Below are positions 9,362 to 17,909 of a stretch of 64,000 nucleotides of DNA, in pieces. This stretch comes from Bacillota bacterium (GTDB taxonomy: Bacteria > Bacillota > Clostridia > Oscillospirales > Acutalibacteraceae): NCBI GenBank assembly GCA_023418995.1, contig JAEZYP010000070.1, positions 1-64,000 of the forward strand, read 5' to 3'. The position numbers and the translations under genes are program-made. The notes beneath the pieces were generated by a model. That model saw only the letters and a list, made by a program, of their open reading frames with translations, made no database searches and was not told the origin of the DNA. How positions within the stretch are numbered: the first letter of the stretch is position 1; every line of letters begins with the position of its first letter.

Positions 9362-10846
9362 TTACATTGCATGCTTAAGAATCTTTTCCTGCGAGAAGTC
9401 AGATTTCTGCAATTCCCCGGTGATCTTCCCCTTATTCATAACGTAGATACGGTCGCACATACCAATCAGCTCCGGCAATTCAGAGGATACCATGATGATC
9501 CCTTTGCCGCTTTTAGCAAGATCAGTCATCAGCTTGTATATTTCAAATTTAGCGCCGACATCGATTCCACGGGTCGGTTCGTCCAAAATTAAAACATTTG
9601 GATCTTGCAGCATCCATTTCGCCAAAAGCACCTTCTGCTGATTTCCTCCGCTCAATGCCTGAATGGCGGTTTCCAGCGTCGGGGTTTTTACGCTCATCTT
9701 GTCAAAGTAATCCTTTACAATGCTGCGTTCCTTTTTTGTATGAGCCCAGCCTCTGTAAATCACTTTTTCAAGACTTGCAATACTTGCGTTTTCCATTACG
9801 CTTCGAATTGGAATAATGCCATACCTTCGACGGTCTTCCGACATCATGGCGATTCCGTTTTCAATACTGCTCTTGGCATTCTTTAATTTCAAAAGCTTTC
9901 CGTTTACCTTAATATTTCCGGATGAAATCGGGTCAAGCCCAAAAACGGAACGCATCACCTCTGTACGGCCTGCTCCCATTAACCCGGCAAATCCAAGAAT
10001 TTCGCCCCGTTTTACATGGAAGCTGATGTCTTTAAAAATATCCGTACTGCACAAATTCTCGACTTCCAGCAAAGTCTCCCCGACCTCCACGGTCTCTTTG
10101 GGGTAAACATTATCAATTTTTCTTCCAACCATTAGCGAGATAATGGTATCCATGTCAAAATCCTTTGCCGGGCGGCTTTCTACCACGGTTCCGTCGCGGA
10201 GTATGGTGATGTCGTCCGCAATTTTGAACACTTCCTCCATCTTATGTGAAATGTAGATGATGCTGACGCCGCGCGCCTTAAGCTGTTCTATTTTTTGAAA
10301 CAGAATATTGACTTCCTTCTGTGTAATTGCCGAGGTAGGCTCATCCATCACAATAATATCCGCCTTGCAGGAAATTGCCTTCATAATTTCGAGCATTTGA
10401 ATATCTGAAATTGTAAGTGTTTTTAATTTTTGCTCCGGATCATAAGGAAGATTTTCCTCTTTGAGGAATTTTAGGGTTTGCGCACGAATTAACTTCCAAT
10501 CTACCTTCCCTAATTTCGTTCGCGGCAGTCTGCCGAGAAATAAATTCTCCTGAATTGAAATTTCAGGTATGTAGTTGAGCTCTTGGGAAATCATTGCAAT
10601 TCCGTAGCTCCGCGCTTGAATGGGATTTTGTATTCTGACGGGTTTTTCATCTATATACAACTGCCCGCCGTCCGGTTTGTAAATACCATTGATGATTTTC
10701 ATCAGGGTTGACTTTCCTGCTCCGTTTTCCCCGCAAAGAGCATGTACCGTTCCCTTACGCACAGCAAAATCAATTCGGTCAAGAGCTCTGACGCCCGGAA
10801 ACGACTTCTCAATTTGGCTGGCACGTAATTTGATATTTGATTCCAT
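9362..10846 (-). CDS. Sugar ABC transporter ATP-binding protein (RbsA-type)
   Basis: This 494-residue protein contains two fused nucleotide-binding domains, as is usual for ribose, xylose and galactose importers. The first domain has Walker A GENGAGKST (about residues 39-47) and Walker B IIVMDEPTSA. The second has GLMGAGRTEV in place of a consensus Walker A, and a good signature LSGGNQQK with VLILDEPTRGID. The degenerate second Walker A is normal for this family. It energises uptake through the permease at 8228-9235. A 126-bp gap separates the two genes. Confidence 0.94.
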   Translation of the reverse strand: MESNIKLRASQIEKSFPGVRALDRIDFAVRKGTVHALCGENGAGKSTLMKIINGIYKPDGGQLYIDEKPVRIQNPIQARSYGIAMISQELNYIPEISIQENLFLGRLPRTKLGKVDWKLIRAQTLKFLKEENLPYDPEQKLKTLTISDIQMLEIMKAISCKADIIVMDEPTSAITQKEVNILFQKIEQLKARGVSIIYISHKMEEVFKIADDITILRDGTVVESRPAKDFDMDTIISLMVGRKIDNVYPKETVEVGETLLEVENLCSTDIFKDISFHVKRGEILGFAGLMGAGRTEVMRSVFGLDPISSGNIKVNGKLLKLKNAKSSIENGIAMMSEDRRRYGIIPIRSVMENASIASLEKVIYRGWAHTKKERSIVKDYFDKMSVKTPTLETAIQALSGGNQQKVLLAKWMLQDPNVLILDEPTRGIDVGAKFEIYKLMTDLAKSGKGIIMVSSELPELIGMCDRIYVMNKGKITGELQKSDFSQEKILKHAM

Positions 10847-10932
10847 ACTGACTTTCCTCCTTGGTTTTAGAATAATCTACGATAATATGATGACATCTCT
10901 TATTTTCAGATACTCTATTCCTGATTTGCATT

Positions 10933-10972
10933 CGGGCCTGCTGGCAAATTTGAGTCTTAAACCAGAGGCCCG
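10933..10972. other. GC-rich inverted repeat between regulator and importer
   Basis: Arms CGGGCCTGCTGG and CCAGAGGCCCG pair with one bulge and an 18-base AT-rich loop. It lies in the 177-bp gap between the LacI regulator and the ABC ATPase. No T-run follows on the minus strand, so it may be an attenuating or processing element rather than a full terminator. Confidence 0.4.
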
Positions 10973-11023
10973 GGTTTTGCAATACCAAACCAAAAATTTA
11001 TGGAACGAAGCGTTGATCAGCTA

Positions 11024-12067
11024 TCAGTTGGATTCGACGCTCCCGATATTTTGCTTAATCTTAATCACACTGTCCGTATAAACCAAAGTTTCCTTAGGGA
11101 CAGTTCCTTCAATAAAGTAATTAAACATCATTTGAATGGACTGATATCCCTGCTGAAAGGGTTCCTGACAGATCGTCGCATCAATGGTGCCGTTTAGAAT
11201 TGCTCTGCGCGTCGCCTGAATATCGTCAAAGCACACGAGATGCAGTTTTTTTGCAAGACCTAATTCCTCTACTGCTCTGCACACGCCCGATACACCGGCT
11301 GCCGTAACATAAATACTGTTTATTTCGGTATTCTGTCTTAGGGTTTCCTTGGTGTTTCTGTAAGCTGTGTCATCGTCGTCCTGGCTTTCAATTACGTCTG
11401 CGACAGAAATGCTTAATTTGTTTTCCTTAATCTCCTGGCAAAACCCATGAATCCGGCTGTTATGGCCCTGCATTTTTACCGACCCGGTGACGATTAGCGT
11501 CTTTCCCCTTTGCCCCAATATGTAGGAGAGCATCCCTGCCGCTGTTTTGCCACAGTTTATGTAATTGCAGCCTACATAAAACAGCCGCGAGGTTCCCCGG
11601 ACATCGGAGTTTAGGGTGGAAACGGGGGTTCCGGAGCGGATTGCTTCATTTAGTTTTTTTGAAATTACGGGCACGTCCACTGTTGTCAGGCACAAGGCGT
11701 CAACCCCTCTGCTTAACAGATTGTCAATTGCCTCCAGATGCATCTCTACATCAAACCCCTTCAGCAAGACCAGCTCAAGCGACAGCCCATAATCACAAAG
11801 CTCTTTTTCAGCTGCACGCAAACCATCTATAACGCGGTCAAAAAAGGGATTATCCACACTGGGGAGCAGACACCCAATGCGAACTGGCTTTTTCCTGGCT
11901 GCGAGAGCCTTTCCTGCCCGATTCGGCTTATAATTCAAGTCAGCTGCTATTTTTCGGACACGAAGCTCCACCTCTCGGTTTACGCTTCCCCGGCAATTTA
12001 ACACCCTGTCTACCGTACCACGGGAGACTTTTGCCATTTTGGCAATATCCTTTATTGTGACCCCCAT
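11024..12067 (-). CDS. LacI-family transcriptional regulator
   Basis: This 347-residue DNA-binding regulator probably controls regions A and B. The N-terminal helix-turn-helix is MGVTIKDIAKMAKVSRGTVDRVLN, followed by the hinge helix NRAGKALAARKKPVRIG. The C-terminal part is a sugar-binding domain resembling periplasmic RbsB-type proteins (peripla_BP_4 style, with DALCLTTVDVPV and CFDDIQATRRAILNGTIDATICQEPFQQG). It is transcribed divergently from the PfkB gene at 12510 and lies directly upstream of its importer. Two matching palindromes in the shared intergenic region (12079-12096 and 12184-12197) are the best candidates for its operators. Confidence 0.92.
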   Translation of the reverse strand: MGVTIKDIAKMAKVSRGTVDRVLNCRGSVNREVELRVRKIAADLNYKPNRAGKALAARKKPVRIGCLLPSVDNPFFDRVIDGLRAAEKELCDYGLSLELVLLKGFDVEMHLEAIDNLLSRGVDALCLTTVDVPVISKKLNEAIRSGTPVSTLNSDVRGTSRLFYVGCNYINCGKTAAGMLSYILGQRGKTLIVTGSVKMQGHNSRIHGFCQEIKENKLSISVADVIESQDDDDTAYRNTKETLRQNTEINSIYVTAAGVSGVCRAVEELGLAKKLHLVCFDDIQATRRAILNGTIDATICQEPFQQGYQSIQMMFNYFIEGTVPKETLVYTDSVIKIKQNIGSVESN

Positions 12068-12078
12068 CTGATCCCCCT

Positions 12079-12096
12079 TTTGTGCTCGAACACAAA
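12079..12096. promoter_or_regulatory. Candidate LacI-type operator 1
   Basis: TTTGTGCTCGAACACAAA is an 18-bp palindrome with one mismatched pair and a central CG, the usual LacI-family layout. It lies 12 bases upstream of the LacI start codon. The core TGTGCTCG is repeated in the second site about 103 bp away, close to ten helical turns, which would suit looping. Confidence 0.65.
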
Positions 12097-12183
12097 TTAC
12101 AATTATGTTCGTTACCGTTTTAACATTTTTTTGACCGTTTATTTATTGTAATTACGGTTTCGGTTTATTTTCGTTTTTATATT

Positions 12184-12197
12184 TGTGCTCGTACACA
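12184..12197. promoter_or_regulatory. Candidate LacI-type operator 2
   Basis: TGTGCTCGTACACA is a second copy of the TGTGCTCG...CACA motif. It lies just downstream of the predicted LacI promoter and between the two divergent transcription units. Confidence 0.6.
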
Positions 12198-12213
12198 TCT
12201 CTTTCTGTCTCTT

Positions 12214-12242
12214 AGTGTATACTGGCACTATAAAAATGTCAA
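12214..12242 (-). promoter_or_regulatory. Predicted sigma-A promoter for LacI and importer operon
   Basis: On the minus strand TTGACA (12237-12242) and TACACT (12214-12219) are separated by 17 bp. Operator 2 lies about 16 bases downstream of the -10, a position suited to repression. Confidence 0.5.
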
Positions 12243-12419
12243 CAACAATTTTATAAATTTAATGTTTTTTACACGTTTTCTAAACATTTTATGTGCAATT
12301 TGTATATTTAAAAGATTAATTTGTTGTGTGTACTGTGTGTTTATAAGATTTATTTACCGATTTTGATTTATTACGGATATAAACAAACAATATTATTGTG
12401 ATAACTTGTTTATTTACGC

Positions 12420-12448
12420 TTGCTTTTGACCGATAGTATTGTTATAAT
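12420..12448 (+). promoter_or_regulatory. Predicted sigma-A promoter for PfkB operon
   Basis: TTGCTT (12420-12425) and TATAAT (12443-12448) are separated by 17 bp, with the PfkB start codon 61 bases downstream. The rest of the 442-bp gap (12068-12509) is AT-rich and holds the two operators; I see no gene in it. Confidence 0.55.
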
Positions 12449-12509
12449 AATGACAAGGATTAATGAGTTAATTTATATTTCTCATGTAAAATGCGGCAGG
12501 AGGAAAACA

Positions 12510-13445
12510 ATGATAAACACAGTAACGCTCAATCCGGCAATTGATAAAATGCTGTATTTGAACAATTTCAAAAAAAATACGACAAATCGGATTCAAACCA
12601 TAGAGACCACAATCGGGGGAAAAGGAACGCATGTATCCATTAATCTGAAGCAAATGGGGGAAAACAGCAACGCATTTGGAATCTGTCACGGAGATACCGG
12701 AACCAAGATTATTAAAATGCTTCACTCCAGTGGGATCAACGTTCACTTCATTCATGAAGAGGAGTTTCAGTCCCGTACCAACTACCTGCTTGTTGAGGAG
12801 AGCGGAGACTGCACGATTGTTGCCGAAAAAGGGATTTTACTTGCTGAGAAAAGCCTGCAAAAGCTGATTACGGATATGGAGCATACGATTCAAAATGAGG
12901 ATTTTCTTATTTTATCCGGCGATGCCTCCAATTGTGAGGACCCCATGATCTACAATAAATTGCTGGCCGCACTGCGCGCGAAGAATTTGAAGGTATTTCT
13001 GGATACAAGCGGAGAAACCTTACCGCTTTGCATTAGGGAATCCCCTTTCTTAATCAAGCCGAATCTGGATGAGCTTTCCGCCCTGTGCGGCCGCCCGGTT
13101 GCTCAGAACGACCAGGATATCATCGCTGCCATCCATTCTCTTGCGTCCTACCATATTCAAATCATTGCCGTATCTCTGGGCGCGGACGGCTCTATCATTC
13201 AAGCACCCTGCGGCATTTACCGCGCTTATCCTCCAAAGGTTCGCGTTGCGAACACCATCGGGTGCGGCGACTGTTTTTTGGCCGGCTTCGTCTGCGGGAT
13301 CTCGAAGAACGAACCAATGGAGGATATCATCCGCAGAGCTACCGCTGTTTCCGCGGCAACGGCAGAATCCCGTTCTTCCGTCGGATTCTGCCCGGAACGC
13401 GCGCAGGAGCTGGCTTCTCTTGTAGAAATCGTAAAATTAGATTAA
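12510..13445 (+). CDS. PfkB-family hexose-phosphate kinase (1-phosphofructokinase / tagatose-6-phosphate kinase type)
   Basis: This 311-residue ribokinase-superfamily enzyme phosphorylates a sugar phosphate with ATP. It starts with MINTVTLNPAIDKML, typical of the FruK/LacC branch, and has GGKGTHVSINLKQMG for substrate binding. The C-terminal motif NTIGCGDCFLAGF contains the catalytic base Asp. I placed the start at 12510 because GGAGG lies just upstream; starts further upstream lack one. It opens region B and is followed by a class II aldolase and a rhamnulokinase-like kinase. A FruK/LacC-type kinase beside an aldolase suggests a ketose bisphosphate intermediate, though the aldolase here is of the fuculose type. 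Confidence 0.85.
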   Translation: MINTVTLNPAIDKMLYLNNFKKNTTNRIQTIETTIGGKGTHVSINLKQMGENSNAFGICHGDTGTKIIKMLHSSGINVHFIHEEEFQSRTNYLLVEESGDCTIVAEKGILLAEKSLQKLITDMEHTIQNEDFLILSGDASNCEDPMIYNKLLAALRAKNLKVFLDTSGETLPLCIRESPFLIKPNLDELSALCGRPVAQNDQDIIAAIHSLASYHIQIIAVSLGADGSIIQAPCGIYRAYPPKVRVANTIGCGDCFLAGFVCGISKNEPMEDIIRRATAVSAATAESRSSVGFCPERAQELASLVEIVKLD

Positions 13446-13464
13446 AATTAAGGAGACAAAAATC

Positions 13465-14070
13465 ATGAGTAATTTATCTTATTTTGAAATGCGGCAGGAA
13501 ATGGTAACTGTCGCGAAAATGATGTGGGATCGCAGACTGACCAACGCCGCCGGCGGCAATTTCGCTGTGCGTGTAGAGGACAATCGGGTTCTTATTTCCC
13601 CGTCGCTGATGTCTGAACGCAAGCATTGTATAATGAGCCCTGAGGATATCCTGCTGATTGACTATGATATGCAGATTCTGGAAGGGGAAGGGAAGCTTTC
13701 AAGGGAAGGCCTCATGCATGTACTGATTCTAAAGAACTTTAAAGAAATCGGATGTACCATCCACGCGCATCCCTTCTACTGTATGCCTTTCGTCGCACAG
13801 GCAAAACCCATCCCGAATGTTACGGAGGCCACCATGGGAAGAGGCGCTGTCGGCTGCATTGAATGGACCAAGGCTTATACACCCGAGCTCTCGCAGAATG
13901 TGTATCAATATTTCGAGGATCACAGGGAGCTGGCTCAGAGAAAGCCAATCGGCGTTATCATGCCCCTTCACGGCGTAGTTGTTTCAGGCGGTGATATTTA
14001 CACAGCATACAGTATGCTTGAAAGAATAGAAACCGACGCATACTGTACTACAGTCGCAAATGATATTTAA
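13465..14070 (+). CDS. Class II aldolase/adducin family protein (fuculose- or rhamnulose-phosphate aldolase-like)
   Basis: This 201-residue zinc aldolase probably cleaves a ketose 1-phosphate into dihydroxyacetone phosphate and an aldehyde. NAAGGNFAVR near residue 28 is the phosphate-binding segment. E82 in SREGLMH is the usual catalytic acid position, and zinc ligands H100 and H102 (HAHPFY) and H169 (PLHG) are all present. Its length matches L-fuculose-phosphate aldolase rather than the longer RhaD. It lies 19 bases after the PfkB gene and 53 bases before the kinase at 14124, in one operon. The substrate could be a rhamnulose, fuculose or ribulose 1-phosphate; ribulose 5-phosphate epimerase activity is less likely. 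Confidence 0.85.
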   Translation: MSNLSYFEMRQEMVTVAKMMWDRRLTNAAGGNFAVRVEDNRVLISPSLMSERKHCIMSPEDILLIDYDMQILEGEGKLSREGLMHVLILKNFKEIGCTIHAHPFYCMPFVAQAKPIPNVTEATMGRGAVGCIEWTKAYTPELSQNVYQYFEDHRELAQRKPIGVIMPLHGVVVSGGDIYTAYSMLERIETDAYCTTVANDI

Positions 14071-14123
14071 CCGGCTTCCCATAAAATAAAGTATGACAAA
14101 AAACAGTTGAGGGGTTATACAGG

Positions 14124-15596
14124 ATGAATCTACTGGCTTTTGATTTAGGCGGCAGCAGCGGAAAATTATTTTTAGCCGAATACTCTAATGGTCAAATCTC
14201 CTATCAGGAAATCCATCGTTTCGAAAACAGCCCCTGCCCGATTAACGGCGGATTGTATTGGGACATTATCTATCTGTATCGGCAGATGAACGAAGGCATT
14301 AAAAAGGCAATCCGGCTAACGGGCGACCAAATTGATTCCTTTGGTATCGATTCCTTCTGTAATGATTTTGGGTTTATCGACAAAAACGGGGAGCTGATTT
14401 CCCCTGTACGCTGTTATCGGGATAATCGTACCGAGCGGTATCAAAGCGAAATATATAAAACAATGACCAGAAAGCAGCTATACGCAAGAAACGGGAACCA
14501 GATTTCACCGGTCAACACCTTGATGCAATTGGCAGCCATGAAAGCGGCCGGTCAGGATCCCCTCTTTGGCTATGGACACAAAATGCTCTTCATTCCGGAC
14601 TTATTCCACTTTTTTCTAACAGGCTGCGCCAACAGCGAATATACCATTTCCTCGGTCAGCCAGATGTACCATTACCAGAAAGAAGACTGGGACCATGAAA
14701 TTCTGAGCGCGTATGACTTTCCAAGGGAAATGTTTTGCTCCTTGATCGAGCCGGGCACAAAGATTGGCAACACGCAGCCCTCCTACAATGCACAGATGAA
14801 AACAAAGGGGTTTCCCACCTTTGCGGTCTGCGAACACGATACCGCTTCGGCGTTTATCGCTTCCTCCTGCCAGGAGGACTGTGTTATCATCAGCAGCGGT
14901 ACCTGGTCTTTGATTGGGATAGAGGTTAAGCAGCCGATCATTTCAGAGGAAACCTACCGCTATAATTTTGCGAATGAAGGCGGCTATAAAGACAGGCATC
15001 GCTTGCTCCGCTGCATTATGGGACTGTGGTATATCGAAGAAATCAAAAAATACTTTGAGGCACAGGGACAAGCTTACGGCTTTGACGAACTGGACCAGCT
15101 GGCAAAATCCGCGCCGGCCTTCCGGTACCTAATCGACGTGGACGACGATTCTTTCTTCCAGCCCGGAGATATCCCCGAAAAAATTGCCGCGTTCTGCATG
15201 GAGCACGATCAAAGCAGACCGGAAGCCATAGGGGAATACGTCCGCTGCATTTATGAAAGTCTGGCGATGAAATACCGCTGGATTATTGAAAAACTGGAAA
15301 AAGTGGTTCACAAGCCGCTTCCGGTGATAAACATCGTGGGCGGGGGCTCCAAAGCAGATATCCTTTGTCAATTTACCGCAGATGCCTGCAACAAGCCCGT
15401 ATTGGCAGGACCGGCAAACGCGAGCGCCATTGGCAATCTCTCTGTTCAGCTTGTCGCCGTAGAAGCGGCGGAGACGATTGAGCAGGCAAAAGAGCTTATG
15501 CTTCATACTTACAGAATAAAGACCTATCTTCCAAAGGATACAGAACGTTGGGAGCTTGCTTATCAAGCGTATTTACAAAAGAATTCCCTCGATTAA
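14124..15596 (+). CDS. Rhamnulokinase-like FGGY kinase
   Basis: This 490-residue FGGY kinase phosphorylates a ketose at O1 in the RhaB manner. MNLLAFDLGGSSGKLFLAEY is typical of RhaB, whose phosphate loop reads DLGxSSGR/K. FGIDSFCNDFGFID, SVSQMYHYQ and the ADP-binding stretch NIVGGGSKADILCQFTADACNKPV follow in the expected order. With the class II aldolase upstream it would form a kinase-aldolase pair giving DHAP and lactaldehyde or glycolaldehyde. No isomerase or importer is present in this operon. The ketose may therefore come from the dehydrogenases of region A, which is an inference from the shared regulatory region. Confidence 0.87.
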   Translation: MNLLAFDLGGSSGKLFLAEYSNGQISYQEIHRFENSPCPINGGLYWDIIYLYRQMNEGIKKAIRLTGDQIDSFGIDSFCNDFGFIDKNGELISPVRCYRDNRTERYQSEIYKTMTRKQLYARNGNQISPVNTLMQLAAMKAAGQDPLFGYGHKMLFIPDLFHFFLTGCANSEYTISSVSQMYHYQKEDWDHEILSAYDFPREMFCSLIEPGTKIGNTQPSYNAQMKTKGFPTFAVCEHDTASAFIASSCQEDCVIISSGTWSLIGIEVKQPIISEETYRYNFANEGGYKDRHRLLRCIMGLWYIEEIKKYFEAQGQAYGFDELDQLAKSAPAFRYLIDVDDDSFFQPGDIPEKIAAFCMEHDQSRPEAIGEYVRCIYESLAMKYRWIIEKLEKVVHKPLPVINIVGGGSKADILCQFTADACNKPVLAGPANASAIGNLSVQLVAVEAAETIEQAKELMLHTYRIKTYLPKDTERWELAYQAYLQKNSLD

Positions 15597-15635
15597 ACGG
15601 GAGCAGGAGCAATAATTGGCACTCTTATATTCATA

Positions 15636-15664
15636 TTGACTATTTTTGAAATTGCTGATATGAT
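15636..15664 (+). promoter_or_regulatory. Predicted sigma-A promoter for DeoR regulator
   Basis: TTGACT (15636-15641) and TATGAT (15659-15664) have exactly 17 bp between them, 49 bases before the regulator start. This suggests that the DeoR gene also has its own promoter. Confidence 0.6.
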
Positions 15665-15713
15665 AGTCCGGTATAATGTATTTGTCGAAAATTGAGCAAA
15701 TGGAGCGACGTCA

Positions 15714-16499
15714 ATGTATAGTATTGAACGTAAATCTGAGATTCTGGAAATATTGGAACGCACCGGAAGTGTAGATGTAAATCTTCTTGCGGAAAAGTTC
15801 GGAACTTCACGCGAAACGGTTCGCCGTGACTTAAGGGAATTGGAAATTGACGGTGCGTTGAAACGAACCCACGGAGGAGCTGTACTGAATAAAGCAAACG
15901 ACCTATCCCCTTCCCCCGAGTATCCCGTAGCCATACGCGGGATTCAGCGTTTTGCGGAGAAAGAGCAGATTTGCAGAAAAGCTGCCTCTTTTATTCAGGA
16001 CGGGGATACCATCTTTATTGACAACAGCTCAACAATGCTGCATTTGGCGCAATATATCCCAAAAGATATGAACCTCACGATTATAACCAATTCTATAAAG
16101 TTTCTTCTGGAAATTGTGAAATATCCCAGCCCGAATCATGCTTTGATCTGTCTGGGCGGAGTCTTGAAGGAAAGCAATCTTTCTCTGCACGGCAATATCT
16201 GTTTAAAAAGCGCAGAAGAGTATTTTCCGGATAAGGTATTTATTTCCTGTGCCGGAATCAGCCAGCGCAATATGCTCGCCGACGCCAGTATTCAGGAAAT
16301 TAATATTAAACGGTATATGATCGGACACGCCGGAAAGGTTTTTGTATTGGCCGACTATACGAAATTTGAAAGATCCGGTTCCATTTTTTTAACAGGATTT
16401 GACTCGATCGATTATATTATTACAGACAGTAAAACAGATATGACCAGGCTGGACTATTTGCATAACAGCAATATCGCCCTTATCTCAGCCAACGCATAA
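15714..16499 (+). CDS. DeoR/GlpR-family transcriptional regulator
   Basis: This 261-residue sugar-phosphate-responsive repressor begins MYSIERKSEILEILERTGSVDVNLLAEKFGTSRETVRRDLRELE, a classic DeoR helix-turn-helix. The DeoRC effector domain follows, with IFIDNSSTMLHLAQYI, NLTIITNS and KVFISCAGIS. The family senses phosphorylated sugars. It lies at the end of region B behind its own promoter and probably feeds back on the kinase-aldolase operon. Confidence 0.92.
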   Translation: MYSIERKSEILEILERTGSVDVNLLAEKFGTSRETVRRDLRELEIDGALKRTHGGAVLNKANDLSPSPEYPVAIRGIQRFAEKEQICRKAASFIQDGDTIFIDNSSTMLHLAQYIPKDMNLTIITNSIKFLLEIVKYPSPNHALICLGGVLKESNLSLHGNICLKSAEEYFPDKVFISCAGISQRNMLADASIQEINIKRYMIGHAGKVFVLADYTKFERSGSIFLTGFDSIDYIITDSKTDMTRLDYLHNSNIALISANA

Positions 16500-16532
16500 C
16501 CCGTTCCGCGACGATGCGGTCAACGTCGCTTT

Positions 16533-16567
16533 ACCGGCTGCGCTTCAAGGCGCTCGGGCAAGCCGGT
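16533..16567 (+). other. GC-rich hairpin after DeoR gene
   Basis: ACCGGCT and AGCCGGT form a 7-bp stem with GC-rich internal pairing, 34 bases after the regulator stop. It precedes a stronger terminator at 16588-16628. Confidence 0.4.
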
Positions 16568-16587
16568 CGTTCATTTATGCCAAGAAT

Positions 16588-16628
16588 AAAGGCATCCGTC
16601 ACTCTTTAATCGAGAGACGGATGCCTTT
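16588..16628. terminator. Bidirectional rho-independent terminator
   Basis: Arms AAAGGCATCCGTC and GACGGATGCCTTT form a 13-bp stem followed by a T-rich tail (GCTTTTATT) on the plus strand; the A-run before it serves the minus strand. It separates the converging DeoR and flavodoxin genes. Confidence 0.8.
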
Positions 16629-16655
16629 GCTTTTATTGCGCTGCTGTATTTCTTC

Positions 16656-17081
16656 CTACCCCGCCAATGCAGCCCCAAGGGCATTGCAGGCGGAAGTCGC
16701 TGCCTCATCGGGTGTTTCTTTGCAAATTACACTGTCGCAAACCAGAACAGCCCCGCCACTGGTGCAGGTATCTTCCCAGTTACGCATCCATTCGCCATCC
16801 CCCCAGCCATAGGAGCCGAACAAAGCAATCTTTTTTCCCTTTAATTGCGGTTCACATCCTGTAAACATCGGTTCAAACTCAGATTCCTCCAGCTGCTCTG
16901 CGCCCATTGACGGGCAGCCGAACGCGACTCCATCATAGGCCGCCATTCCTTCAGAAGAAAAGCCATCGGCAGAAAAAATTGAAGCCTCGCCATTTGCCTG
17001 TTTGATTCCCGCGGCAACAGCTTCCGCCATTGCCTTTGTATTTCCGGTACCGCTCCAGTAAACTACAGCTATTTTTTTCAT
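16656..17081 (-). CDS. Flavodoxin
   Basis: This 141-residue FMN-binding electron carrier contains the phosphate loop YWSGTGNTKAMAEAV at residues 9-23. Further family features are FGCPSMGAEQLEESEFEP and LFGSYGWGDGEWMRNWE, the aromatic residues that flank the flavin. Flavodoxins often replace ferredoxin when iron is scarce. It is downstream of a DUF3793 gene, and both appear to be transcribed from a promoter overlain by metal-repressor-like operators, which fits iron control. Confidence 0.93.
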   Translation of the reverse strand: MKKIAVVYWSGTGNTKAMAEAVAAGIKQANGEASIFSADGFSSEGMAAYDGVAFGCPSMGAEQLEESEFEPMFTGCEPQLKGKKIALFGSYGWGDGEWMRNWEDTCTSGGAVLVCDSVICKETPDEAATSACNALGAALAG

Positions 17082-17180
17082 GCTATTTTCAACCTTTCTA
17101 TAATAAACACTTTTGTATTTGACCTAAAGAATACACAGACCGCAAAGAGAACATCTGTCTTCGCATTCTTGGATGAAATG

Positions 17181-17732
17181 TCAACCGGCTACGGTGAGCC
17201 GATGGATTGGTATGCCCTCCGCGCACCTGCGTGTATATATTTCCGTACATTTCCGATATTTTTCAAAAAGCCTGCGGGCACGGTCTTCGCTGGAATACAC
17301 CTTCCAATATCCCGTGCATTTGCAATGCTTTCCCCCGTTTTCCATAAAGCCTTTTACATCTTCCGCAGGATACCCAAGGAAGAGACCAATTTCATGCGGA
17401 AACTCTGAAGCCTCTCTCAGCCTTTTCACCAGCCGGACAACACACTGGTCGGCACGCGCACTAAAATATCCGCAGGACTGCAAAAGAAATTCAGCGTTGC
17501 TGTCCGATAAATCCCGTGCCAATTTTTTTGGGCGGTAAAGATAAATCAATGCCCGTTTTTCAAAAAATTTGACCGGCAGTATTCTTACGCCGCGCTTTGT
17601 CAGAACTCTGTTTAAGCTTCGGATATCTTCAAGGAGATTTTTTTCGCTTTCGCAGCTGCAATTAAACAAACTCCCTGTTTTAATTCCCGCAAGCGTAGGA
17701 GAACAATGCTTTATAATCATTTCTTCCGACAT
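17181..17732 (-). CDS. DUF3793 family protein
   Basis: This 183-residue protein has the DUF3793 layout: an N-terminal HCSPTLAGIKTGSLFNC stretch, a central VRILPVKFFEKRALIYLYRPKKL segment, and FLGYPAEDVKGFMENGGKHCKCTGYWKVY near the C-terminus. The function is unknown. In Clostridia the family often sits with FeoA/FeoB and flavodoxin genes, which suggests a link to iron homeostasis. The conserved Cys and His residues could bind a metal, which is inference. It is the first gene of a two-gene unit with the flavodoxin, separated by 99 bases. Confidence 0.85.
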   Translation of the reverse strand: MSEEMIIKHCSPTLAGIKTGSLFNCSCESEKNLLEDIRSLNRVLTKRGVRILPVKFFEKRALIYLYRPKKLARDLSDSNAEFLLQSCGYFSARADQCVVRLVKRLREASEFPHEIGLFLGYPAEDVKGFMENGGKHCKCTGYWKVYSSEDRARRLFEKYRKCTEIYTRRCAEGIPIHRLTVAG

Positions 17733-17772
17733 GCTGCTTCCTCCTTTCCGACTGTAAGCAATCTAATTTTAG

Positions 17773-17786
17773 TTAGTCAAGGCTGA
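17773..17786. promoter_or_regulatory. Metal-repressor-like operator copy 1
   Basis: TTAGTCAAGGCTGA is the most degenerate of three 14-mers of the form TTAGTY....CTRA upstream of the DUF3793-flavodoxin unit. It lies within the leader, 41 bases from the start codon. Confidence 0.45.
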
Positions 17787-17844
17787 CATTTACCCGAAAT
17801 ATTCTCTCTTACTTCAGATGGATTTCTTCTGCACTGCAAGTGCC

Positions 17845-17876
17845 CCTTAATGGTTAGTTTAAACTAACCATTAAGG
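17845..17876. promoter_or_regulatory. Perfect 32-bp palindrome with operator copy 2
   Basis: The 32 bases form a perfect palindrome centred between 17860 and 17861, with core TTAGTTTAAACTAA at 17854-17867. It resembles sites of DtxR/IdeR/MntR-type metal-dependent repressors. It lies in the predicted leader of the DUF3793-flavodoxin transcript. Confidence 0.6.
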
Positions 17877-17887
17877 TAAAAATAAAG

Positions 17888-17901
17888 TTAGTCTTTGCTA
17901 A
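17888..17901. promoter_or_regulatory. Metal-repressor-like operator copy 3
   Basis: TTAGTCTTTGCTAA lies immediately downstream of the predicted -10 box and so over the expected transcription start. AGTTAG and CTAACT flank it symmetrically (17886-17903). Confidence 0.6.
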
Positions 17902-17909
17902 CTAAATAT

